DNA of 17,612 bases from UMGS1613 sp963616135. Lineage in GTDB: Bacteria; Bacillota_I; Bacilli_A; RF39; UBA660. Made by a program: the position numbers and the translations under genes. The DNA lies in contig CAVEJT010000021.1 of NCBI GenBank assembly GCA_963616135.1, positions 1 to 17,612 on the forward strand. The letters are read 5' to 3'. Below the pieces are notes generated by a model. That model made no database searches. It saw only the letters and a program-made list of their open reading frames with translations, and was not told the DNA's origin. Of this stretch, positions 1 to 7,000 are shown piece after piece. Numbering within the stretch: the first letter of the stretch is position 1; every line of letters starts with the position of its first letter.

Positions 1-2
1 AT

Positions 3-173
3 GATACATTAAGGTATGTTGATTGGTATACAGGACCTGAACAACCTCGTACACTAACACATGAAGATTATAAAAAAATAATTAAATCAGATGCCATTTT
101 TTGCAGAAAATTAGATGAAAATAAAGATAAAAAAATATTTGATATGTTGGATAAATATAGAAATAGAAAGTAA
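3..173 (+). CDS. Core-2/I-branching-type glycosyltransferase, C-terminal fragment (5' end outside window)
   Basis: An open frame enters from the left edge and ends at TAA 171-173, giving about 56 residues. The segment reads LRYVDWYTGPEQPRTLTHED, followed by a stretch with YKKIIKSDAIFCRKLDEN and a charged tail. This pattern (R-Y-[IV]-D-W, then an aromatic/Thr step, E-D-[YF], an 'S-x-x-[LI]-F-x-R-K' motif and D/E-N) is the usual C-terminus of bacterial proteins of the core-2/I-branching beta-1,6-N-acetylglucosaminyltransferase family (Branch, GT14). Such enzymes commonly sit in cell-surface polysaccharide loci, which fits the genes that follow. The next gene starts 27 bp downstream. The family is recognised by eye from a short tail, and the donor and acceptor sugars cannot be told. 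Confidence 0.66.
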   Translation, partial: DTLRYVDWYTGPEQPRTLTHEDYKKIIKSDAIFCRKLDENKDKKIFDMLDKYRNRK

Positions 174-200
174 ACACAAATTTTATTAGGAGTGTGATTT

Positions 201-1130
201 ATGAAATTAACATTTGTAGTGCCTTGCTATAATGAAGAAAAAAATATAAAATTATTTTACAATGATGTTGTAAAAAATTTTAAAAATAAAGGGTATGATA
301 TTGAATTAATATTTATAAACGATGGTTCTAAGGATAATACTATAGGTGAACTAAAAAAGTTGGTTAAACTAAATGATTTTGAAATTAAAATTATAGATTT
401 TTCTAGGAATTTTGGTAAAGAAGCAGGTATATATGCAGGTCTTAAAAATTCAACTGGTGATTATACAGTTTTGATTGATGCAGATATGCAGCAACCACCT
501 AGGTTAGTTCTTGATATGTTAAAATGTATAAAAGAAGATAATACTATTGATATCGTGGCATATTATCAAGAAACTAGAGTTGAAGGAAATTTTTTAAGTT
601 TTTTAAAAAAGAGATTTTATTCAATAATAAATAAAATTACAAAACTTAATTTTGTCAATGGAGCAAGTGATTTTAGATTAATAAAGAGAAATGTGTTGAA
701 TGCTATTCTTGAATTTACTGAAGAAGAAAGATTTTCTAAAGGAATATTTGCTTGGATAGGATTTAATACCAAATACTTGCCATATGTTCCTTTGGATAGA
801 GCAAATGGAAAAACATCATGGAGCTTAAGAAAATTATTAAGTTATGCTATGTCTGGAATATTATCATTTACAAATAAACCTTTAAAAGTTGTAACTCATC
901 TTGGAATTTTTAATATAGTTGTTTCATTCATATGGTTTATAATTTTAATTTTACTAAATAATTCAATAAATAACCTTCAATATATATTATCATTTATACT
1001 ATTTATGTCAGGATTAAATTTTATAGTTTTAGGCTATATTGGGGAGTTTATTTCTAGAACATATAATGAAGCAAGAAAAAGACCAATATATATAGCAAGG
1101 GAGGTATTAACTAATGAAAAAGTTAAATAG
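201..1130 (+). CDS. GtrB/DPM1-like family 2 glycosyltransferase (polyprenyl-phosphate sugar synthase)
   Basis: A 309-residue GT2 enzyme. The GT-A fold begins at residue 1 with VVPCYNEEKN. The nucleotide-binding DGSKDNT lies at residues 41-47, and the metal-binding DAD at 93-95 is followed by QQPP, the D-A-D-x-Q-x-P form typical of dolichol/undecaprenyl-phosphate glycosyltransferases (GtrB, ArnC, DPM1). Two C-terminal membrane helices (about 225-250 and 258-280) are followed by a cytoplasmic tail with GEFISRTYNEARKRPIYIA, a hallmark of the GtrB subgroup. The likely reaction is transfer of a hexose from a nucleotide sugar to undecaprenyl phosphate on the cytoplasmic face. The start has an AGGAG at 188-192. 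The gene overlaps the next, which begins with a GtrA flippase-like domain, by 17 bp; GtrB-GtrA pairing is classic. The sugar is unknown. Confidence 0.9.
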   Translation: MKLTFVVPCYNEEKNIKLFYNDVVKNFKNKGYDIELIFINDGSKDNTIGELKKLVKLNDFEIKIIDFSRNFGKEAGIYAGLKNSTGDYTVLIDADMQQPPRLVLDMLKCIKEDNTIDIVAYYQETRVEGNFLSFLKKRFYSIINKITKLNFVNGASDFRLIKRNVLNAILEFTEEERFSKGIFAWIGFNTKYLPYVPLDRANGKTSWSLRKLLSYAMSGILSFTNKPLKVVTHLGIFNIVVSFIWFIILILLNNSINNLQYILSFILFMSGLNFIVLGYIGEFISRTYNEARKRPIYIAREVLTNEKVK

Positions 1131-2001
1131 TATTTACAAAAAGTATGAAGAAATAATCAACTATATTATAGTGGGTGTTATGACTACAGTTGTTAGTTTA
1201 GGTACATACTATATATCAGTTAATACTTTCCTAAATCCTAAAAATGGTATAGAATTACAAATAGCTAATGTTATCTCTTGGATTTTTGCTGTTACATTTG
1301 CATACTTTGCAAATAGAAAATTTGTATTTAAAAGCAATAATAAAAATAAATTTATAGAAGGATTTAAATTTTATCTATCTAGGGTATCAACTCTTTTAAT
1401 AGATATGTTAAGCATGTTTTTACTTGTTACAGTTATGTCTATTAATGATAAAATATCTAAAATATTAGTTCAATTTATAGTACTTGTTTTAAATTATATT
1501 TTTAGTAAGTTTTTAGTATTTAGAAAAAGTGATAGTAAAAGGGTTTTATTTATAGCATCCACTGGTGGACATTTAAGTGAACTTTTACAATTAAAACCTC
1601 TTTTAAAAAAATATGATAGTTATTTAATAACTGAGAAAACAAAATCTACAATAGGCTTAAAGAATAAATTTGATAAAGTAGATTACTTAGTATATGGAAC
1701 AAAAGATCACAAATTTTCTTATATATTTAAATTTTTATATAACTGCTTAAAATCTTTAGTATTATATATAAAAATAAGACCTAAGGTAATTGTTACAACA
1801 GGAACTCATACAGCAGTTCCAATATGTTATATAGGCAAACTCTTTGGTAGTAAAATTATATTTATTGAAACGTTTGCTAATAGTAAAACAAAAACCTTAT
1901 CTGGTAAACTTATTTATCCTATAGCAAATACATTCATTGTACAGTGGGAGAGTATGTTAGAATTATACCCTAAAGCAATTTATGGGGGGTGGATATATTG
2001 A
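1114..2001 (+). CDS. GtrA-like membrane domain fused to Alg14/PssD-like glycosyltransferase subunit
   Basis: A 295-residue two-domain protein. Residues 1 to about 139 are a GtrA-like domain (PF04138 type) with about four membrane helices and the typical FAYFANRKFVF and C-terminal NYIFSKFLVF signatures. This family is associated with flipping of polyprenyl-linked sugars. After a linker of about five residues, residues 143-295 match the Alg14/PssD/Cps14F group: RVLFIASTGGHLSELLQL (GGH at 151-153), then KIRPKVIVTTGTHTAVP, FIETFA and a terminal GGW. In eukaryotes and streptococci the Alg14-like subunit anchors a separate catalytic Alg13-like partner to the membrane, and that partner is encoded by the next gene. 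I see no internal ribosome site or start at the junction, so this looks like one polypeptide. An AAGGGAGG at 1097-1104 supports the ATG at 1114. TGA 1999-2001 overlaps the next start. Confidence 0.88.
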   Translation: MKKLNSIYKKYEEIINYIIVGVMTTVVSLGTYYISVNTFLNPKNGIELQIANVISWIFAVTFAYFANRKFVFKSNNKNKFIEGFKFYLSRVSTLLIDMLSMFLLVTVMSINDKISKILVQFIVLVLNYIFSKFLVFRKSDSKRVLFIASTGGHLSELLQLKPLLKKYDSYLITEKTKSTIGLKNKFDKVDYLVYGTKDHKFSYIFKFLYNCLKSLVLYIKIRPKVIVTTGTHTAVPICYIGKLFGSKIIFIETFANSKTKTLSGKLIYPIANTFIVQWESMLELYPKAIYGGWIY

Positions 2002-2480
2002 TTTTAGTTACACTTGGAACTCAAGATAAAAAATTTACAAGACTTTTGGATGCTATTCAAAAGCAAATTGATAATAAAGTAATAACAGATAAGGTAGTAG
2101 TACAAGCTGGTTGTACAAGTGATTATAAATCAAATGATATGGAAATATTTGATTTAATACCAATGGATAAATTTGATGATTTGATAAGTAAATGTGACTT
2201 ACTTATAACACACGGTGGAGTCGGTTCAATAATAACTGGTTTAAAAAATAATAAAAAAGTAATAGCGGCTGCAAGATTAAAAGAGTATGGAGAACATACT
2301 AATGATCATCAGTTACAAATAATAGAAAACTTTACTAAGTCGGGTTATATTTTATCCCTTGATGATTTTGATAAGTTAGATAAAGTATTAAGTAAAGCAA
2401 AAAAATTTAAACCTTTAAAATATAAGAGTAATACTAAAAATATGATTAAATTAATAGAAAAAGAAATTGATAAATATTAA
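1998..2480 (+). CDS. Alg13/PssE-like glycosyltransferase catalytic subunit
   Basis: About 160 residues from a TTG start at 1998, giving MILVTLGTQDKKFTRLL, which matches the family N-terminus ([MI]-[IF]-V-T-[VL]-G-T-x-x-x-x-F). Further family marks are the central ITHGGVGSI (the GT28/Alg13 nucleotide-sugar-binding GG motif) and the later P/R-x-x-E-H-x-x-D-HQ-type segment, here RLKEYGEHTNDHQLQI. It should form a heterodimer with the Alg14-like domain encoded just upstream and add the second sugar to a lipid-linked monosaccharide at the inner membrane face. Streptococcal Cps14F/G and rhizobial PssD/E are the models. A G-run at 1984-1989 sits eight bases before the TTG and can act as ribosome site. 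The start shares TTGA with the upstream stop, a sign of translational coupling. An in-frame GTG at 1989 would add three residues but lies within that G-rich site. The sugar is unknown. Confidence 0.87.
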   Translation: MILVTLGTQDKKFTRLLDAIQKQIDNKVITDKVVVQAGCTSDYKSNDMEIFDLIPMDKFDDLISKCDLLITHGGVGSIITGLKNNKKVIAAARLKEYGEHTNDHQLQIIENFTKSGYILSLDDFDKLDKVLSKAKKFKPLKYKSNTKNMIKLIEKEIDKY

Positions 2481-2504
2481 AATATACAACGTTAGGGTGG
2501 TTTA

Positions 2505-3677
2505 ATGAAAAAGAAAGAAAATATAATTTTTATAATATTAGTACTTTTAATAATAGGTGTAGGTTCTCTTACTCTTGTTAAGGGTGAAAAAGATATTTCG
2601 TATAGAGAAAATAGAACTTTAGGTACATTTCCTAGATTAACAGTATTTGGATATTTAAGAGGTGATTTTCAAAATTATTTTACAACAGCATTTTCAGATC
2701 AATTTATAGGTGGAGAAACAATAAAAGCTAAAACGCATTCTATTTTAACTTTTACAGATTATAAAAATATACCAGAATATATTTGTAAAGATAGATATGT
2801 AAATGTAAGTGATACTATGTCAACTTTTGATTGTTCAGAATATATTATGGTTGGACCTAGTAAGTTAAGTGAAGAACAAGAAACGACAATACTAAACAGA
2901 TTAAAAGTTTATAGCACGATGAACGAGAAAGTTGATATGTATTATTTTCTTTTAGAAACTCCTGCTATGTATAATTTTGAAACAAATAAACCTAGTATAG
3001 ATATTTTAAATATCGTTAAAGATAATCTTAAAGGAAAATATAAAATAGATTATCTTCCTATTGAGAATTTTGAAAACTATAAAGAACATTTTTATAAAAC
3101 TGATCATCATTGGAATTATAAAGGTTCGTATGAAGCTTATAAAAAAATAGTTAAAATGATGACTAAGGATAAGCCTTTAGAACCTATTGAAGAGAAAGAA
3201 TTCGATGCATATTTTTATGGTTCATCAGCTCGTAGTACTCAAATCTTTGATTATAAAGAAAAATTTAAGGTATATAGATTTAACTATCCTAAATATACAG
3301 TATATGTAGAGGGTATTAAAGGGGAGTATGGTGCTGAAGAAGAGTACTTTAAAGGTAATTATGATACAACACCGCTTAGTAATCATTATGGTATATATTA
3401 TGGTGGAGATAATGGGGAATTAGTTTTTGATTTTAATAAACCTAAAAAATCAAATTTATTGATACTTGGTTCATCCTATACAAACCCAATAAATAAATTA
3501 ATTGCTTCACATTTTAACAAAACATATGTAGTTGATTTAAGACATTATGCCTGGGCAAAAGGCAAAGATTTTAATATAAAAGAATATTTAAAGGATAATA
3601 AAATAGATAAAGTTTTAATTATTTCAGATTTTAACTTTTTACAAGATCATGATTTTGATATAGAATGGAGCAAATAA
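2505..3677 (+). CDS. DHHW-family SGNH/AlgX-like protein, probable extracytoplasmic O-acetylation enzyme
   Basis: 390 residues with an uncleaved-type N-terminal signal anchor (hydrophobic residues about 8-25), so the body should face outward. The DHHW motif lies at residues 200-203 (KTDHHWNYKG), the Asp-His part of the catalytic triad in AlgJ/AlgX/DHHW proteins. A GSSY segment at 322-325 (after LLIL) matches the SGNH nucleophile block, making Ser324 the likely nucleophile. The ATG at 2505 follows AGGG-type ribosome bases at 2494-2500. The MBOAT gene starts one base after the stop, and DHHW plus MBOAT is the standard pair for exporting acetyl groups and placing them on surface polysaccharides (AlgI with AlgJ/X). 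Two Cys residues (about 94 and 109) could form a disulfide. The actual acceptor is inferred to be the glycan made by the upstream genes. Confidence 0.87.
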   Translation: MKKKENIIFIILVLLIIGVGSLTLVKGEKDISYRENRTLGTFPRLTVFGYLRGDFQNYFTTAFSDQFIGGETIKAKTHSILTFTDYKNIPEYICKDRYVNVSDTMSTFDCSEYIMVGPSKLSEEQETTILNRLKVYSTMNEKVDMYYFLLETPAMYNFETNKPSIDILNIVKDNLKGKYKIDYLPIENFENYKEHFYKTDHHWNYKGSYEAYKKIVKMMTKDKPLEPIEEKEFDAYFYGSSARSTQIFDYKEKFKVYRFNYPKYTVYVEGIKGEYGAEEEYFKGNYDTTPLSNHYGIYYGGDNGELVFDFNKPKKSNLLILGSSYTNPINKLIASHFNKTYVVDLRHYAWAKGKDFNIKEYLKDNKIDKVLIISDFNFLQDHDFDIEWSK

Positions 3678-3678
3678 T

Positions 3679-5085
3679 ATGTTATTTAGTAGTTTAATTT
3701 TCTTATTTGTTTTTTTACCTTTAACTTTATTGATATATTTTATTTCTGATGATAAATATAAAAATTATATATTATTGTTTTTCTCTTTAGTATTTTATTC
3801 TTGGGGAGAACCTAAATATATATTTTTGATGTTAGCATCTCTATTATTTAATTATATTTTTGCTCTTATCATAGATAAATATAATAAGAATAAAACAATA
3901 AGTAAAACAGTATTAATTATTTCTATAATATTTAATTTATCTTTAATCTTTGTATTTAAATATTTTGATTTCTTTGTTTCAAATATTAATAATATATTTG
4001 GAATAAAAATACCATTAAAGAATATCGCACTTCCTATAGGTATTAGTTTTTATACATTTCAAATTATGTCTTATGTTGTGGATGTATATAAAAAAGATGT
4101 TAAAGTTCAAAAAAATATATTTTTGCTAGGAACATATTTAACATTTTTTCCACAACTAATAGCAGGTCCAATAGTAAGATATTCTACAGTAGAGGAAGAA
4201 TTGAGAACAAGACATCATTCCATTTCACTTTTTGCAGATGGATTTAGAAGATTTATTGTTGGATTAGGTAAAAAGGTAATTATAGCTAATAATGTTGCTC
4301 TTTTAGCAGATACTATACTAAATGGAGCTGTTAGTAATCATCATCAAGGTATTATTCTTATAATTGGTGTTTTAGCTTATACATTACAAATTTATTATGA
4401 TTTTTCAGGATATAGTGATATGGCAATAGGACTTGGAAAAATGTTTGGATTTCATTTCTTAGAGAATTTTGATTATCCTTATATATCTTGTAGTATAACA
4501 GAATTTTGGAGAAGGTGGCATATTTCTTTATCTACTTGGTTTAGAGATTATATCTATATACCATTAGGTGGTAATAGAGTATCAAAACCTAGATGGATAT
4601 TTAATATATTTGTGGTATGGATGCTTACTGGACTTTGGCATGGAGCTAGTTGGAATTTTGTAATATGGGGTTTATATTTTGGAATAATTCTATTAATAGA
4701 AAAATTATTTTTATTTAAATTTTTAGATAAATTACCAAAAATAGTAAGATGGATATATTCATTTGCACTAATAAATTTGGGTTGGATTATTTTCAGGATG
4801 GAAGATATTTCATCAATGAAATATCTATTATTAAATATATTTAATAATCTTACAAAGCCTATTGGTGGAGTACTTGCTAAAAATTACTTTTTATTAAACT
4901 ATATTCCTTATTTTATAATAGGTATTATATTAATGTTCCCAATAATTCCATTTATTAAAAATAAATTTAAAGATAATAAATATTTTGTTATTATAGATGA
5001 TGTAGTACTTTTAATAGTATTTGTTGTTTCTATTTGTTTACTTATAAATAATACATATAATCCATTTATATATTTTAGATTTTAA
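3679..5085 (+). CDS. MBOAT-family membrane O-acyltransferase (AlgI/DltB-like)
   Basis: 468 residues with about 11 hydrophobic helices. Clear MBOAT signatures are PIGISFYTFQIMSYVVDVY, FPQLIAGPIVRY, YDFSGYSDMAIGLGKMFG, FWRRWHISLSTWFRDYIYIP followed by LGGNR, and LTGLWHGASWNFVIWGLYFG. The catalytic His is His321 in the WHGASW motif, and the second conserved His is His281 in WRRWHIS. Length and order match AlgI-type proteins, which pass an acyl group, usually acetyl, from the cytoplasm to an extracytoplasmic partner. That partner is most likely the DHHW protein directly upstream, one base away. A GGAG at 3667-3670 inside the end of the upstream gene supports the ATG at 3679. A DltB role (D-alanylation) is less likely because no dltA/C/D-like genes are beside it. 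Confidence 0.93.
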   Translation: MLFSSLIFLFVFLPLTLLIYFISDDKYKNYILLFFSLVFYSWGEPKYIFLMLASLLFNYIFALIIDKYNKNKTISKTVLIISIIFNLSLIFVFKYFDFFVSNINNIFGIKIPLKNIALPIGISFYTFQIMSYVVDVYKKDVKVQKNIFLLGTYLTFFPQLIAGPIVRYSTVEEELRTRHHSISLFADGFRRFIVGLGKKVIIANNVALLADTILNGAVSNHHQGIILIIGVLAYTLQIYYDFSGYSDMAIGLGKMFGFHFLENFDYPYISCSITEFWRRWHISLSTWFRDYIYIPLGGNRVSKPRWIFNIFVVWMLTGLWHGASWNFVIWGLYFGIILLIEKLFLFKFLDKLPKIVRWIYSFALINLGWIIFRMEDISSMKYLLLNIFNNLTKPIGGVLAKNYFLLNYIPYFIIGIILMFPIIPFIKNKFKDNKYFVIIDDVVLLIVFVVSICLLINNTYNPFIYFRF

Positions 5086-5096
5086 GGAGAAATATT

Positions 5097-6125
5097 ATGA
5101 ATAAAGTTAAAAAATATGATTGGTTAGATATACTCAGAATAATTTCATGCTTTGCCGTAATTTTACTACATTGTAGCTGTGATGCATTTTCAGTTACTCA
5201 AGGTGCGATAAGTTTTACTATAGGTAACTTTTATAATTCAATATCTAGATTTTGTGTCCCTATATTTTTAATGATTACAGGTGCTTTATTATTAAATCCA
5301 GATAAAGAAATAGATATAAAAAAATTTACTATAAATAAAACATTAAGAATAGTGATTGATTTTGTTTGTTGGTGTATAGTTTATTATTTGTTTTATACAA
5401 TAATTATAGCAAAGGATAAAGTAACATTTACGGGGATAATAAATGGTATCATAAATCATCAATTTCATTTGTGGTATATGAAAGCACTTATCTTTATTTA
5501 CTTATTTTTACCAATAGTTAAATTAATTACCAATAATCATGAAAAACTAATAAAATATTATATTATTACATTTTTAATATTTGGAGTTTTATTGAAAAGT
5601 TTAACACTTTTACCATTGCCACCATGCATAATTAATATGTTAAACTTTTTTAGAGAAAGTGATTCATTTTGGTATATGGGATATGTAGTACTAGGATATT
5701 ATTTATTCTCAACAGATATTACAAAAAATAAAAGATTAATAATTTATGTATTAGGAATAATTTCTCTTATTTGTTGTTTTGGATTAAATGAGTTAGCATA
5801 TATAAAATTTCATAAAATGCTTTATTTAAATGATTATTTTTCAATTACTACATTATTTTATTCTATATCTATTTTTATATTTATTAAATATAAGTTTAAA
5901 GATGAATCATATAATGAAATTAACTTGAGATTTATAGGTGATAAAACATATGGAATATATTTAATACATATGATGGTTATGTACTTATATGAATTATTAG
6001 AATTTAGTACTTTTTCATTTAATTTTATAATATCTATACCTATAATGAGTATATCAATATTCATTGCAAGTTATATTATAATTATAATCATGAAGAAAAT
6101 ACCTATAATAAGAAAAATAGTATAA
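5097..6125 (+). CDS. Acyltransferase-3 family integral membrane protein
   Basis: 342 residues, about ten membrane helices. The N-terminus YDWLDILRIISCFAVILLHC carries the family's W-L-D-x-[LI]-R (Arg14) and the His25 expected to be essential in OafA/OafB-type acyltransferases (PF01757). The end (GDKTYGIYLIHMMVMYL) is the usual 'G-x-x-T-[YF]-G-I-Y-L-x-H' block. It is likely to transfer acetyl or another short acyl group to a surface glycan. AGGAGA at 5085-5090 overlaps the upstream stop and sits six bases before the ATG, placing it as the last gene of the polysaccharide operon. No clear terminator follows before the promoter of the downstream RNA. It is the second acylation system in this cluster, after DHHW-MBOAT. 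Confidence 0.9.
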   Translation: MNKVKKYDWLDILRIISCFAVILLHCSCDAFSVTQGAISFTIGNFYNSISRFCVPIFLMITGALLLNPDKEIDIKKFTINKTLRIVIDFVCWCIVYYLFYTIIIAKDKVTFTGIINGIINHQFHLWYMKALIFIYLFLPIVKLITNNHEKLIKYYIITFLIFGVLLKSLTLLPLPPCIINMLNFFRESDSFWYMGYVVLGYYLFSTDITKNKRLIIYVLGIISLICCFGLNELAYIKFHKMLYLNDYFSITTLFYSISIFIFIKYKFKDESYNEINLRFIGDKTYGIYLIHMMVMYLYELLEFSTFSFNFIISIPIMSISIFIASYIIIIIMKKIPIIRKIV

Positions 6126-6166
6126 ATATAAAAATTTTGTCATATAATACAGTAGAATAGATCAAT

Positions 6167-6195
6167 TTGACAAACTATTATAAATTTGTTATAAT
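6167..6195 (+). promoter_or_regulatory. Consensus sigma-A promoter of the large ncRNA
   Basis: TTGACA at 6167-6172, a 17-nt spacer, and TATAAT at 6190-6195 preceded by TG (extended -10). Both hexamers match the sigma-70/sigma-A consensus exactly, the best promoter in the window. The expected start is near 6202, just before the structured RNA. No ribosome site or reading frame follows, so it drives an untranslated transcript. Confidence 0.88.
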
Positions 6196-6201
6196 TCTAT
6201 C

Positions 6202-6815
6202 TATCGATGGCACATTATTCTAGTCAGATGATTTATTATGAAGACGGGGCTAAAAATCCGTTAAAGAGCATATCGATGAAACTTTTGGTGCTTGCTTCTT
6301 TCGCCCAGATTGGGGTGAGTGCTGGAAATGAGAATGTTGGGCATCCATAATGGCATATGCAAATGACCCACCATTCGTGGAGACCTATTCTTGTGTTTGG
6401 CCTATACGTGATAACTGATGGACTAAATACGAAATAGGATTAAACCTACCTTGTGATGAAAGTTATGGGTAGTGTAGCTTGTCTTGAGTGAGTAATAGGG
6501 ATAATTGATTAAACAATTTTGTAAGTTTTTAGCTAGAACCTTCAAGATTGCAATTTGAAATATTATTTGCAAAAAAGAATTAATAGTAAATATTTGGTGA
6601 GGAAATCTTCTAGAGTGTTGTTAGTATGGGATTGCAGTGCGTACTAAGTGGCAATCAAGTAGTATAATAGGTGACTATATACTAAATCTTTTAAAGGGGA
6701 ACCGCTTATTGGTAACGATAAGTAAGATTTAGAGAAATTCGACTTGACCTAAGACGTAAAGTTAATCATATTAACGCCATTTTAAGTAAGTAAAAATATT
6801 TACTTGCTTTTTTTT
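6202..6815 (+). ncRNA. Large structured non-coding RNA, about 614 nt (possibly ROOL-like; class unconfirmed)
   Basis: This stretch lacks a credible reading frame but is far from featureless. A hand count gives 194 G/C in 540 bases (about 36%) for 6241-6780, against roughly 18% in the last 60 bases of the gene before it. It has its own perfect promoter and terminator. Ends: 6206-6211 pairs with 6776-6781 (AUGGC/GCCAU plus G-U), directly beside a six-pair hairpin 6761-6766/6770-6775, so the RNA closes on itself as a domain of about 576 nt. Internal helices seen by eye: 6300-6306/6313-6319; 6446-6450/6468-6472; 6482-6487/6542-6547; 6503-6507/6514-6518; 6660-6666/6678-6684 continued by 6668-6670/6675-6677 under a GUGA loop; 6685-6690/6724-6729; 6705-6711/6716-6722 under a GUAA loop. 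Two interleaved six-pair helices at 6621-6656 suggest a pseudoknot. Size, architecture and host type fit the ROOL class of large bacterial RNAs. OLE (similar length) and GOLLD are alternatives. I cannot match a consensus from memory, and function is unknown. Confidence 0.8.
6784..6815 (+). terminator. Intrinsic terminator of the large ncRNA
   Basis: An 11-pair stem, 6784-6794 with 6799-6809 (one G-U), closed by an AATA loop and followed by an eight-T run ending at 6815. It directly follows the closing helix of the ncRNA and defines its 3' end. Confidence 0.92.
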
Positions 6816-6936
6816 ATGCATAAAAACAGACAATTCATACAACTTGCATTTACTGTTAGAGTGAGTGAATATATTAGCACACAAGTAAAAAAGAATATTT
6901 GAAGATGGATATTATAAATAAATATAATTTTAGGGA

Positions 6937-6965
6937 TTTAATTTTATAGATAATTATAGTATAAT
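6937..6965 (+). promoter_or_regulatory. Probable promoter of the polysaccharide deacetylase gene
   Basis: TATAAT at 6960-6965 with a weak -35 (TTTAAT, 6937-6942) at 17 nt spacing. Transcription would start near 6972, leaving a leader of about 29 nt that contains the AAAGG ribosome site at 6986-6990. The 6816-6936 interval before it holds no feature I can support. Confidence 0.5.
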
Positions 6966-7000
6966 TAAAATGCAGTATATAATAGAAAGGAAAAAAGTAT

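Noticed and set aside
1989..2480. GTG start at 1989 for the Alg13-like protein
   Set aside because: It would use the G-run needed as ribosome site, and the family N-terminus fits the TTG at 1998 better.
5858..6064. 68-codon reverse-strand open frame inside the acyltransferase-3 gene
   Set aside because: Low-complexity Ile-rich translation opposite a real gene.
6202..6815. RNase P RNA, tmRNA, T-box leader, group I or group II intron
   Set aside because: The conserved marks I know (GAGGAAAGTCC of RNase P, T-box GGGTGGNACCGCG, group II domain V and GTGYG start, tmRNA tag frame and tRNA-like ends) are not visible, and the unit has its own terminator with no downstream gene under control.
6816..6902. 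A 28-codon ATG frame just after the ncRNA terminator
   Set aside because: It starts right after the T-run with no ribosome site and no recognisable product; likely chance.
6978..6983. Second TATAAT just before the deacetylase start
   Set aside because: A transcript from it would begin at about 6990 and lose the ribosome site; the -10 at 6960 fits better.
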